Source of the DNA: an archaeon
Lineage (GTDB): Archaea; Asgardarchaeota; Heimdallarchaeia; Heimdallarchaeales; JAJRWK01
Assembly: GCA_024276795.1 (NCBI GenBank)
Contig: JAJRWK010000005.1
Span: 1 to 35,579 of the forward strand
Reading direction: 5' to 3'
Length of the DNA stretch: 35,579 bases
Shown here: positions 27,624 through 35,579 of the stretch, piece by piece
Layout of the letters: each line of letters begins with the position of its first letter
Numbering within the stretch: the stretch's first letter is position 1
Notes under the pieces: model-generated
What the model was told of the DNA's origin: nothing
Databases searched by the model: none
The model's input: only the letters and a program-made list of their open reading frames with translations
Translations under genes and position numbers: made by a program

Positions 27624-30536
27624 ATGAGGGGGATATGGAGGACTCTGTGGATGATCGTTCCAAATCTTTTTCTTACAGTGACTTCACATGCCGGAATCTC
27701 AATAGCACAAATTGGTAGCTTGGCACTGGGTGTTAGCACAAATATTGAAGATCTACTTGGTAGCTCATTATCTGCATTAAAAGACATTATTGGAACCGAA
27801 GCATCACAGACAGAAGCCAGAGTCCTTGCTGGCACCACGGATCATAGTGCATTTGGAAATATCACCCTAAGAATTGATGCAGAGGCAAGCATTTCTGTAA
27901 CCTATGTTCTTACCGTCCCTCCTGGTGAAGAATTACCCTTAGATATGATTCCGTTTGTTGATGAATTTGCAAGGGCATTTGGGTATCAGTTGTTGCAAAT
28001 TAGTTTGCTCAAGAGATACGTAGAATCTGGGAAGCAACTTAGACATGACGCAATTGCATGGGCATTCATAAATGCCGCTCTTGTCGCCCATCTTAGCTCA
28101 AAGGAGCTCCCAACACTTGCCCAGGAATTAGAAATCAATCTTTCAAAGATTCTCCAAGAGATTCTCGACAAAAGCGAGAATCTTGCACCAATGACGGATC
28201 TGAAAGATCCACAATACCTACTAGCTCATGAGGAATATTGGGGAAACGAGTTCCTGACTCCTTCCTTCGTTTATTCTATTAGGCAACAATTGGTAGATGG
28301 AGCTTTGTGGAAAGCTGCTGATGAACATACTCTCCCGCTGTTATTGTATCGCAATCCCCGAGAGATTAAAGCTCATTTGGAAGCCGTGCTGAACAAGCTG
28401 TTAGAGAGACGATACAAGAATCCAGAGGATATCGTTATTGGTGAATTAAAAAACTTGATTGGAGAACTGGGGGCATCAGTGCTTCAGGATGTACCCCTTT
28501 CCTCAAGCCATAGCTACAAGAGTGTGATTCGTGAGCGAGCAATTAGGGCAGCAATTGCTCACGCAACAGCAAGATCACCACTACTAGTACTTCGCTACTT
28601 GAGGAGATCTAAGATTCTTCAAGCGTTTGACGAGCTTTATCGGGCGTACAAAATAGACGATATCTCGATTATTCTTAACCATGCGATTCAGAGCGAAGTT
28701 CCTGAGCGAGCACGGGTACCCATGCAGGCATTCATTTCCTCATTTGTTGAGGCGCTGGGAGAGCAACCTCTGTCAGAGGGGGGATGGATTGCTCTTCGCT
28801 CGTTTTTAACATCGTTGGGGGAAAGAATCGAAAATGTAATAGAAAACGCGTCCACTTATGCAAGCCAAATAGGAAGACCAGACTGGGCAAAAGAGATCCA
28901 GAGAAATTTGAGACAGAATCCCCAAGAAAAACTTCCTCTTGCGCAAGTAGAAGAAGCACAAGCGATTTGGAAGGCTATAGGAATTGCGAGTATGAATGCT
29001 CTTGCAACTCTGATAAGATCCGAATACTTGGGTAATCCGCCTACTGAACTTGGAAACGTTGTGAAGCAGATTATTCGAACATATCATGGTCATGCGCAAT
29101 ATATTCTTGCGACCTCGCTAGCATTGAAGATTATTCGTCCCCTAATCAAAATGGGAAACGACATAGATATGACGCTTCCTTCGGTTTCGACGCTTTTGCT
29201 ACTTGAAGCGCTGAAGAGCAATCAGCTCAGTTGGAAAACCACCAGAGTAAAGCAGAAGAGAAGATTTTTCTTTTTCAAGGACCCTTGGAAAGTCAAAATT
29301 GGAAAAGAGACAAAAGAGATATGGGAATTGCTTGACCAGGTAGATCAATTGTACCGGATCGAATCACAGGAAAAGATTACTCCAATAAAGGAACTTGAAC
29401 AAGATCCTTTGTCCCTCGTCAATGGTTTAGTAGATTTTGGTACATTGACTAAAGCGATTCAATTAACCTTCGTTTTTCATGTTAATCAGCAAATCATCGC
29501 TCCTTTGCTGAAAGTGATGAAGAAAAAGCAAACAAAAAGATCCCCAAAGGACGCCGCAACACTGCTTAGAATGGTATATTCGCCAAACAAGAATGGGAAA
29601 AATAATATTCTTACTCAATTTCTCAAGAAAGCTGAAAAAGCCGTCTCTCGATACATGGAGAAGTTAGAAGAAACGAGAAACAGAGGAGGGGACGAAAAGG
29701 TTGTTTTAGAAGAAGCAAGAATTGCCTTACTTGAAATTGCTCGGAAGAGCGCGTTCTCGCTAGGAAAGCAACTAAAATCTAATGCCAAACAGTTCGGGGG
29801 AATATTCGAAGTAAACCCCGAGGATTTTGTTCTGCGATTTCGTCGATCTACAAGTGGCATTCTGATGGATAAGAACGAACTCGCTAGGATCATTGCGGAG
29901 TTTGAAAAACGGAAAAACCCCACTCTTCTTTCAAATGACCTTCCGCATCTGTTACGGGCAACTTTTGCCAATGCACTATTAGAACCAGTTCCAGAGAGCA
30001 TAATTGCCGACGTTCTTCCAGTTCTTTCTAGACATGCAAGAACGGCGAATGGGAGAAAAGTGAGTAGATTATATGATCTGTTAGCAGAGATCAATCTTCG
30101 AATTAACGATTTGATTCTAGCAATTAGAGATTTGGTTAATGAGATTGAGAATCAACTGGTTGCGAACGATGCCCCAATTGCTGTTGAAAAATCTTCGGTG
30201 TTCGTTGAACTGTTCTCAGTAAAAACCAAAGATGTTCCAAACAGAAGCACTATTGAACGACTACTACCGTACGAAGAGATTGAGTTAGATAATTTCGCAG
30301 GAAAGTGGATCGGTCGCATCCGTCTTCTTAGACTTGAGCATTTCCGTTCAGAAGTCCCATTATTAGTAACTCTCTCCGATGTTGTTCGATATGATGTTTT
30401 GAGAGAAACCAGAGAACAAGTCAATATGGTTTATTCCGGCATCGGATTAGTTCTGAAATATTTAAGCAGAGAAGCCCCCAATGAGTTGAGCCAGATAAGG
30501 GAGAATCTTGAGAATGCCGTGTTCTTCCATGCATAA
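27624..30536 (+). CDS. Large helical protein of unknown function with possible N-terminal longin/roadblock-like domain (971 aa; 991 aa from TTG 27561)
   Basis: Single long ORF. N-terminal PNLFLTVTSHAGISIAQIG..IEDLLGSSLSALKDIIGTE..NITLRIDAEASISVTYVL..MIPFVDEFARAFG has longin-like alternation; the rest looks alpha-helical with no recognised family. Confidence 0.7.
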   Translation: MRGIWRTLWMIVPNLFLTVTSHAGISIAQIGSLALGVSTNIEDLLGSSLSALKDIIGTEASQTEARVLAGTTDHSAFGNITLRIDAEASISVTYVLTVPPGEELPLDMIPFVDEFARAFGYQLLQISLLKRYVESGKQLRHDAIAWAFINAALVAHLSSKELPTLAQELEINLSKILQEILDKSENLAPMTDLKDPQYLLAHEEYWGNEFLTPSFVYSIRQQLVDGALWKAADEHTLPLLLYRNPREIKAHLEAVLNKLLERRYKNPEDIVIGELKNLIGELGASVLQDVPLSSSHSYKSVIRERAIRAAIAHATARSPLLVLRYLRRSKILQAFDELYRAYKIDDISIILNHAIQSEVPERARVPMQAFISSFVEALGEQPLSEGGWIALRSFLTSLGERIENVIENASTYASQIGRPDWAKEIQRNLRQNPQEKLPLAQVEEAQAIWKAIGIASMNALATLIRSEYLGNPPTELGNVVKQIIRTYHGHAQYILATSLALKIIRPLIKMGNDIDMTLPSVSTLLLLEALKSNQLSWKTTRVKQKRRFFFFKDPWKVKIGKETKEIWELLDQVDQLYRIESQEKITPIKELEQDPLSLVNGLVDFGTLTKAIQLTFVFHVNQQIIAPLLKVMKKKQTKRSPKDAATLLRMVYSPNKNGKNNILTQFLKKAEKAVSRYMEKLEETRNRGGDEKVVLEEARIALLEIARKSAFSLGKQLKSNAKQFGGIFEVNPEDFVLRFRRSTSGILMDKNELARIIAEFEKRKNPTLLSNDLPHLLRATFANALLEPVPESIIADVLPVLSRHARTANGRKVSRLYDLLAEINLRINDLILAIRDLVNEIENQLVANDAPIAVEKSSVFVELFSVKTKDVPNRSTIERLLPYEEIELDNFAGKWIGRIRLLRLEHFRSEVPLLVTLSDVVRYDVLRETREQVNMVYSGIGLVLKYLSREAPNELSQIRENLENAVFFHA

Positions 30537-30551
30537 GACTATGCAGAACTG

Positions 30552-30570
30552 GGGTTTTCAAGAAGCCCCA
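30552..30570. terminator. Possible weak hairpin terminator between convergent genes
   Basis: GGGG-TTTTCAAGAAG-CCCC stem with TGGGG/CCCCA pairing in the 22 nt gap and 3' end of the kinase gene. Confidence 0.25.
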
Positions 30571-32936
30571 AGTGGTTTTCGAGGGAGGTTTATTGAAAAA
30601 ATCGCACCACCCTGTTTTGCGTTTCTCCAAGTAATTGTCCCTCCTAAGGACGAAATAACTCTTTTCGCCAAATATAGTCCGATTCCTGTTCCTTCTGTGG
30701 CGGGATCGAGTTTCTTAAATGGGTGAAACAACAGCTTTTCTGCACCAGGAGGCAGGCCCTTTCCGTTGTCTTGCACGGAAATGACAATCTTGGTTTTTAG
30801 CTTCCTAGCTTTGATTTTGATGGAAGGATTGTCTTGATTGGCGTATTTGATAGCGTTAGAAACGAGATTTTGTAGCCCTATTCGAAGTTTTACGGGGTCA
30901 GTATATAGCGCAATGGATGGAACCTCGATCTTGAACCAGCTCTCGGGCGCAGGAACTGAACGAAGAATCTGTTTTACGAGATCACGCAGATAGATTGTTT
31001 CGAAGGCTTGTTCGAAGTCCAGGGTGTTAGCAGTACGAGTCAGAATCTTGAAGAGGTTGCGAAGTTCTTGATAAGCGTCCTTTATTACAGCCAGATCCGC
31101 GATGGTTGCTTCATCATCTGCCATTTTAATTGCTTCATCGTAGAGAACTTGCAATAGTTGCTCCAGCTTGTCCATCGGGTCAGAAAACAGGATTTGAAGG
31201 TTTCTAGCTAAATTAGCTATGTGTTTTTCCGCATAGTATAACTGCCGGCTGTGAATTTGGAGAGCCTCGTTGACGGCTTGTAGTTCATTTTGAATGTTTA
31301 GTAATTGATTGACCATTGTTTCTCGAGGGGTTGGAGGGCGAATAAGAAGAAGGAAGTTCGTAGTTCTGTCTTCCGAGCCCCTTGCGATCCATGAAGAGGG
31401 CTGAGTCGTAGTGGGAGGATTTAAGCCGAGATGTTGTGCAAAGAGAATATAGGTTTGGCCCTCCTCATCGACTACTCTTGTTGATGAAATTCTTCCGGCA
31501 GCCAGAATTCTTGTGACGATATCAAGGGGTTCTTCAGAACCGCTTTCTTGGGGTTCTTCGATTGGTGTGAGAGAGAGTAAAAGATGGGTCAATGATGGAA
31601 TTCCATCGGTGTATTTTTGAAATAACTCTGCGGCTTTGTCATTGCTGTAAAGAGGTTGATCGATACCTATTGTTCCAATAATTATTGCTGTGTCGAGGAA
31701 ATCAATGGCTTTTTCAACGATGCTACGTTGTTTCTTGACAGCCAGATACTCCTGGTATGAGGAAGTAATGTCTCTAATTGAGAGAATTCCAGAAACAACC
31801 TCATTTTGCTTAATAATTGGCGTTCCAAGAATATGAACATAGCTACTAGTATCATCCTTATTGATGAGTTGATATGTTTCATTGACTGGTTCGCCGTTAA
31901 GAACCTTGGAGGTGGGGAGATTTTCAATTGGGATAGGTTCTCCTTGAGCAGAGAGTAAGAGTAAGGAGTAGAAGCGACCCAAGGGATTTCGAATGATTTT
32001 TGCGCGTTCCATGATTTTTTCTGCTCGGGGATTCAGAACGGGTTCTTTTCTTGGATCCTTTTCAATGATGATGATTCCATCGTCTAATTCTTGTAGAAGA
32101 GAATATAAAAGGCTTCTTTGATGAGTTGAGGAGAACCAGCTCGAAGCGCCTCTCGCAGAAATTCGGGGCTCGCCGGGTGATACTGTGATGATTGCGTTGC
32201 CAGTGTCTTTATCACGAAACAGAGTGATGGATAGAGACTTCCCCGTTCTCTTGAGACGCACGGGATATTCAGAAATCGAGTATTGTAGAGACGCTACTAG
32301 ATTTTGCAGACTGATAGGAGTTGAAGAAAACTCGGGTAGCAATACTTGTTCCAGAGGATTTCTGCCAAAAATTCTTACTGCAACAGAGTTTTGATAGGTT
32401 AGCTCTCCTTTATCGTTTACTAGAATAATGCCCATTGGGAGCAGATCGCATGCGAGGTATAGCCAATACTTGTTCTCTATGGGAGAGGGTAAGAACAGCT
32501 CTGAATCTTCTTTGAAGTAAAGCACATGAGAGAAAACGACTTCGAAAACTTCATGAATCTCACCACTGGGTAAATGTATGGGAAATCCGCTCAGATAGAT
32601 CTTAACGGGGCCACTGGATGACGAAATGATAACGGGGAAGTGCCGAAGTGAAACGTCCTCTTTCATAATTTTTGCATATAATGGTTGGTCTTGTGAGAGG
32701 AGGCCAAACCGAATTTCTGTCTTTCCATCGAAAGATTCCTTGACTATCGGGAGGTTAGAATAGATCACTCCTTGTTTTTCATTAATTCCAAAAAGCGCCA
32801 TGCGCTCGTGTTGAGTCATGAACGAGTTGAATAGCCCAGACAATGAAAGCGAGTCTTCATGAGCAGAGTATTCTAGCTCATCGGAGTGAAGGAATGCATT
32901 TACTTGTTTATTCGTGATTCTTGGTTCCATGGCCAA
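30558..32936 (-). CDS. Multi-PAS sensor histidine kinase with intact HATPase domain but no His at the H-box position (HK-B)
   Basis: N box LQNLVSNAIKYA, G1 DNGKGLPPG, F box LFHPFKK, G2 GTGIGLYLAK; DHp-like helix ANLARNLQILFSDPMDKLEQLLQVL; three PAS-like cores; no obvious TM. Confidence 0.85.
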   Translation of the reverse strand: MAMEPRITNKQVNAFLHSDELEYSAHEDSLSLSGLFNSFMTQHERMALFGINEKQGVIYSNLPIVKESFDGKTEIRFGLLSQDQPLYAKIMKEDVSLRHFPVIISSSSGPVKIYLSGFPIHLPSGEIHEVFEVVFSHVLYFKEDSELFLPSPIENKYWLYLACDLLPMGIILVNDKGELTYQNSVAVRIFGRNPLEQVLLPEFSSTPISLQNLVASLQYSISEYPVRLKRTGKSLSITLFRDKDTGNAIITVSPGEPRISARGASSWFSSTHQRSLLYSLLQELDDGIIIIEKDPRKEPVLNPRAEKIMERAKIIRNPLGRFYSLLLLSAQGEPIPIENLPTSKVLNGEPVNETYQLINKDDTSSYVHILGTPIIKQNEVVSGILSIRDITSSYQEYLAVKKQRSIVEKAIDFLDTAIIIGTIGIDQPLYSNDKAAELFQKYTDGIPSLTHLLLSLTPIEEPQESGSEEPLDIVTRILAAGRISSTRVVDEEGQTYILFAQHLGLNPPTTTQPSSWIARGSEDRTTNFLLLIRPPTPRETMVNQLLNIQNELQAVNEALQIHSRQLYYAEKHIANLARNLQILFSDPMDKLEQLLQVLYDEAIKMADDEATIADLAVIKDAYQELRNLFKILTRTANTLDFEQAFETIYLRDLVKQILRSVPAPESWFKIEVPSIALYTDPVKLRIGLQNLVSNAIKYANQDNPSIKIKARKLKTKIVISVQDNGKGLPPGAEKLLFHPFKKLDPATEGTGIGLYLAKRVISSLGGTITWRNAKQGGAIFSINLPRKPLGAS

Positions 32937-32950
32937 AACACCCCATCATT

Positions 32951-35224
32951 TTATTCTTTGCTAATCTGACGAATGTAGATTGTTATGGCATTTTCTTCTG
33001 ACAGCGAATGAACAACGTAGTTGGCTAGGAAGTAAATGGAAGGAGCTAGGGAAGTCATAGTTACTTGCTTCAAAGGAGAAATAACAGGTTGTTCGGGAGG
33101 GAGAGGTTTTGCTTTGTGGAGGAAAATGCGCAATATGTCATGGACACCGTGAATGTGAAGATCCCACTGTGAAGACGTATCATAAATGTTAGTCATCAAC
33201 ACCAATCGTAGGATTTCACGGACTCTTTCCGGATCATCCACCCATCTAGTTTTTCCATTGCTGTCAATATAGAGAAAAAGTGGTCTTAACTGAGGAGACT
33301 GAGCCACATCTTCCAAGATCTTGATAGCATCTATCTGCTCATTCGAAGAGGAGTGCAGGAATACGCGGCTTACGTATACAACTTCCTCTAGGGCTTCCAC
33401 GATTGCATGGGATAGTTCATTGATCTGGTTGGCGATGTCTTGAACAACGGGACTGATAGAGATGCTTTCTGCAATAAAGGTTGAAAACGTGGCCAGTGAT
33501 CGAAGAGGGGATTTTAGGTCATGACTGGCAGCCCGTAAGAACAATAGAGCGTCATTGTTGGTTTCCTCTAGTCGGCGAATTTGTTGCTCCAGTTCTTCGT
33601 TCTTGGCTTCAAGTATTCTAGAAGTCTGCATAAGGGTTTGCTGAAGGCTTTCTTCCCTTTCAAGATCTGTTAAAGAGAGAAGGAAAACATCATCGCCGAG
33701 GTTAGTCATCTGGGCAAAGTAAACGCTACTATTGAAAGAGACTTCTTTTTTTTGCATTCCTTGGACAGAGTTCAGAGTTTCGCGGATGAGTTCTTTAGCA
33801 ATTGAGGAGTTGGGAGGGAGGAGAAAGTCCTTGAGCATCTTGAACTTTTTGTTCCCCAATAATAGCGAACCATCTTGCCTGAGAAGACCAATAGCGTTGG
33901 GTAAGAGATTAAGAATGTGGCTCCAGAAATCAAGAACTTCTTGTTGTTGTTCGCTCAGACCGTTTTGAGAAGATTGAGATATGATCGCGTAGGCTCCTAT
34001 GGGGTTTCCTTTTTCGTCATTGATTATCTTAGGCGTGATTACAAATTCGTTTTCCCCATTGTTTTTCTCTTGAATTGGAACATGTTGGATGGAAGGATTG
34101 CGAATCTTATTTTGAACGATTTGGAGAATCATTTCCATTACGGGTTCTTCGTGTGTTTCGACAATTTCCAAGTTATGGGGATAGGCGAGAGAAAGTGAAT
34201 ATTCTGACTTGTTTAAACCGAAAAGGGATCGGAGGGGTCTGGAGGGATAGGCCTTTCCCCGCTCAAAATCAAGTAATAAGACACCGGTTTGAGTGTTATT
34301 AAGAACTTGGTAAAGAATAGAGTCAAAAATTGTCTCTGAAGACCGGGCAGAAGAACTATCTACTTCAAACAATAGGAGAATATATCCCAGAGGAAAGAGT
34401 TGCCTTGTCAAAATAGGAGCTACGTGCAACTCTAAGGCCCGGAAGGGATCTTCTCGAATTATTTTTTGAAAACGGACATTTATGGTTGGCATGTACGGCG
34501 ACATATAGCCGAATTCACTGAGAAATGCAGAAAGAGAATATCTCTCATTTATTCCAATGTAAATCAGTTGTTTCTTAGCAGCTTCATTGATGAATTCCAG
34601 ATTTCCGCTTGGATCAGCCCAAATTACTCCAATCTTGATTTGATCAAGTACATGAGACAAATCAGCCTCTTGTTTTGCACCAGTATAGCTTTCTTTTGAA
34701 AGATTTACTGCAAATATTAGTTCTGCCCATTGATGGAAATATGAAGGTTGGATCGATTCATAATGGATGAACAGAGTGTCATTATTGACATCAAGCTTCG
34801 TGGTTGGAATTATTGAAGATTCAGGGGTAGCATGTGGCAAGAATAAAATTGCTTCACTTTCATTGATGTTTCCGATGAAGAAGGAAGAAGCAAGGGCTTC
34901 ACTAGTTAGTTTACAAAATCGATCATTTAATGCAATAGGAACTAGTTTGCCCTCGATATTAATTGAGAAGCCCTGAACAAAATTGTCGAAGACAGATTCA
35001 AAGCGTTGAATGTTTAATATCGTTTCCGCATCAATCTGCTTACTAACATCAACAGGTTTGATTGCGACAAGAACTTCGTCCTCTTGGAGACCATTTTCCT
35101 TATAAATAGCGATTTTTGCAAGATGAGGGTGCGGTTTTGTAAGCAGAATTACTGAGAAGGACGGGTATGATTTCGAATACATGGCTTTGCAAGTGCAACA
35201 ATTGACTGAGGAGAACCGGTGCAA
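32951..35224 (-). CDS. Multi-PAS histidine kinase-like protein with intact H-box but degenerate ATPase domain (HK-A)
   Basis: H-box FLRAASHDLKSPLRSLATF (His codon 33521-33523); CA region lacks N, G1 and G2 motifs (HKAKPLPPE in place of DNGKGLPPx; SLAPSI in place of GTGIGL); three PAS-like cores. Confidence 0.85.
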   Translation of the reverse strand: MHRFSSVNCCTCKAMYSKSYPSFSVILLTKPHPHLAKIAIYKENGLQEDEVLVAIKPVDVSKQIDAETILNIQRFESVFDNFVQGFSINIEGKLVPIALNDRFCKLTSEALASSFFIGNINESEAILFLPHATPESSIIPTTKLDVNNDTLFIHYESIQPSYFHQWAELIFAVNLSKESYTGAKQEADLSHVLDQIKIGVIWADPSGNLEFINEAAKKQLIYIGINERYSLSAFLSEFGYMSPYMPTINVRFQKIIREDPFRALELHVAPILTRQLFPLGYILLLFEVDSSSARSSETIFDSILYQVLNNTQTGVLLLDFERGKAYPSRPLRSLFGLNKSEYSLSLAYPHNLEIVETHEEPVMEMILQIVQNKIRNPSIQHVPIQEKNNGENEFVITPKIINDEKGNPIGAYAIISQSSQNGLSEQQQEVLDFWSHILNLLPNAIGLLRQDGSLLLGNKKFKMLKDFLLPPNSSIAKELIRETLNSVQGMQKKEVSFNSSVYFAQMTNLGDDVFLLSLTDLEREESLQQTLMQTSRILEAKNEELEQQIRRLEETNNDALLFLRAASHDLKSPLRSLATFSTFIAESISISPVVQDIANQINELSHAIVEALEEVVYVSRVFLHSSSNEQIDAIKILEDVAQSPQLRPLFLYIDSNGKTRWVDDPERVREILRLVLMTNIYDTSSQWDLHIHGVHDILRIFLHKAKPLPPEQPVISPLKQVTMTSLAPSIYFLANYVVHSLSEENAITIYIRQISKE

Positions 35225-35324
35225 AGAGAGTATATGGAGTACATATGTGGATAGTAGTGATCCTTACTATGAGAGCGTAAGATGTTCCCATTTTTTTTCA
35301 CATGGTAAAGAGTAATGGGATATC

Positions 35325-35579
35325 TTGTCGTTTTTTGACTTTTCACTCAGTTACACCGCTAGAGTTATTCCCTCTAAGTTTGATATTGCCGTGATTATAC
35401 TAAATCATTTCTGGTTTTTTCTTAAGAGGAGTGCTATTTCACCGAATTATGCTGTGCAGATGTTTTTCTCTTTGTTTTATAACGAAACAGTCTTACCCCA
35501 ACTTTTATCCAGGTTTTCTGACGGAGTGGTCAATTGTTTGGGCAATGCCTATTGGAGATCAGAAGATAGACAAATGCTA
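35325..35579 (+). CDS. Possible partial ORF running off the window end
   Basis: After TAA 35313-35315 the frame is open to the end: (TTG) SFFDFSLSYTARVIPSKFDIAVIILNHFWFFLKRSAISPNYAVQMFFSLFYNETVLPQLLSRFSDGVVNCLGNAYWRSEDRQML. No family recognised. Confidence 0.3.
   Translation, partial: MSFFDFSLSYTARVIPSKFDIAVIILNHFWFFLKRSAISPNYAVQMFFSLFYNETVLPQLLSRFSDGVVNCLGNAYWRSEDRQML

Noticed and set aside
29615-30094. 159 aa minus-strand ORF within the large helical gene.
   Set aside because: Ser-rich antisense translation; the plus frame is open for almost 1000 codons.
27520-30579. Exact 14-mer CCCCAAGTGGTTTT at 27520-27533 and 30566-30579 flanking the large helical ORF (possible mobile-element boundary).
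   Set aside because: A few exact 14-mer repeats are expected by chance in 35 kb, no terminal inverted repeats or transposase are present, and the second copy lies inside the kinase coding end (KPLG).

Overview
The 35.6 kb window is densely coding and archaeal in character. The mix of longin/roadblock-like proteins, Hyp maturation genes, a protein disulfide oxidoreductase and TTG/GTG starts suggests an Asgard-type genome; this is inference, not proven. Left part: HypF C-terminus (with an in-frame TGA), HypE, HypA, PDO-type thioredoxin, coiled-coil/wHTH protein, MFS transporter, CYTH protein, MTA/SAH-deaminase-like amidohydrolase, SurE. Middle: polytopic membrane protein plus EEP hydrolase (CWH43/PGAP2IP-like layout), HAD phosphatase, longin+roadblock-like protein, rhomboid protease, MgtE/SLC41-like half-transporters (one with an in-frame TAA), HAM1 NTPase, S9 peptidase, membrane-anchored RING-like protein, RNB exoribonuclease. 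Right part: two tandem ABC ATPase/permease pairs, a 971-991 aa orphan helical protein with a possible N-terminal longin-like domain, and two adjacent multi-PAS histidine kinases. The strongest candidate for something new is that kinase pair. The upstream kinase keeps a perfect H-box (SHDLKSPL) but has lost the ATP-binding motifs. The downstream kinase keeps all the ATP-binding motifs but has no His at the H-box position. This suggests an obligate trans-phosphorylating split kinase. No tRNA, rRNA, CRISPR array or transposon was recognised by eye.
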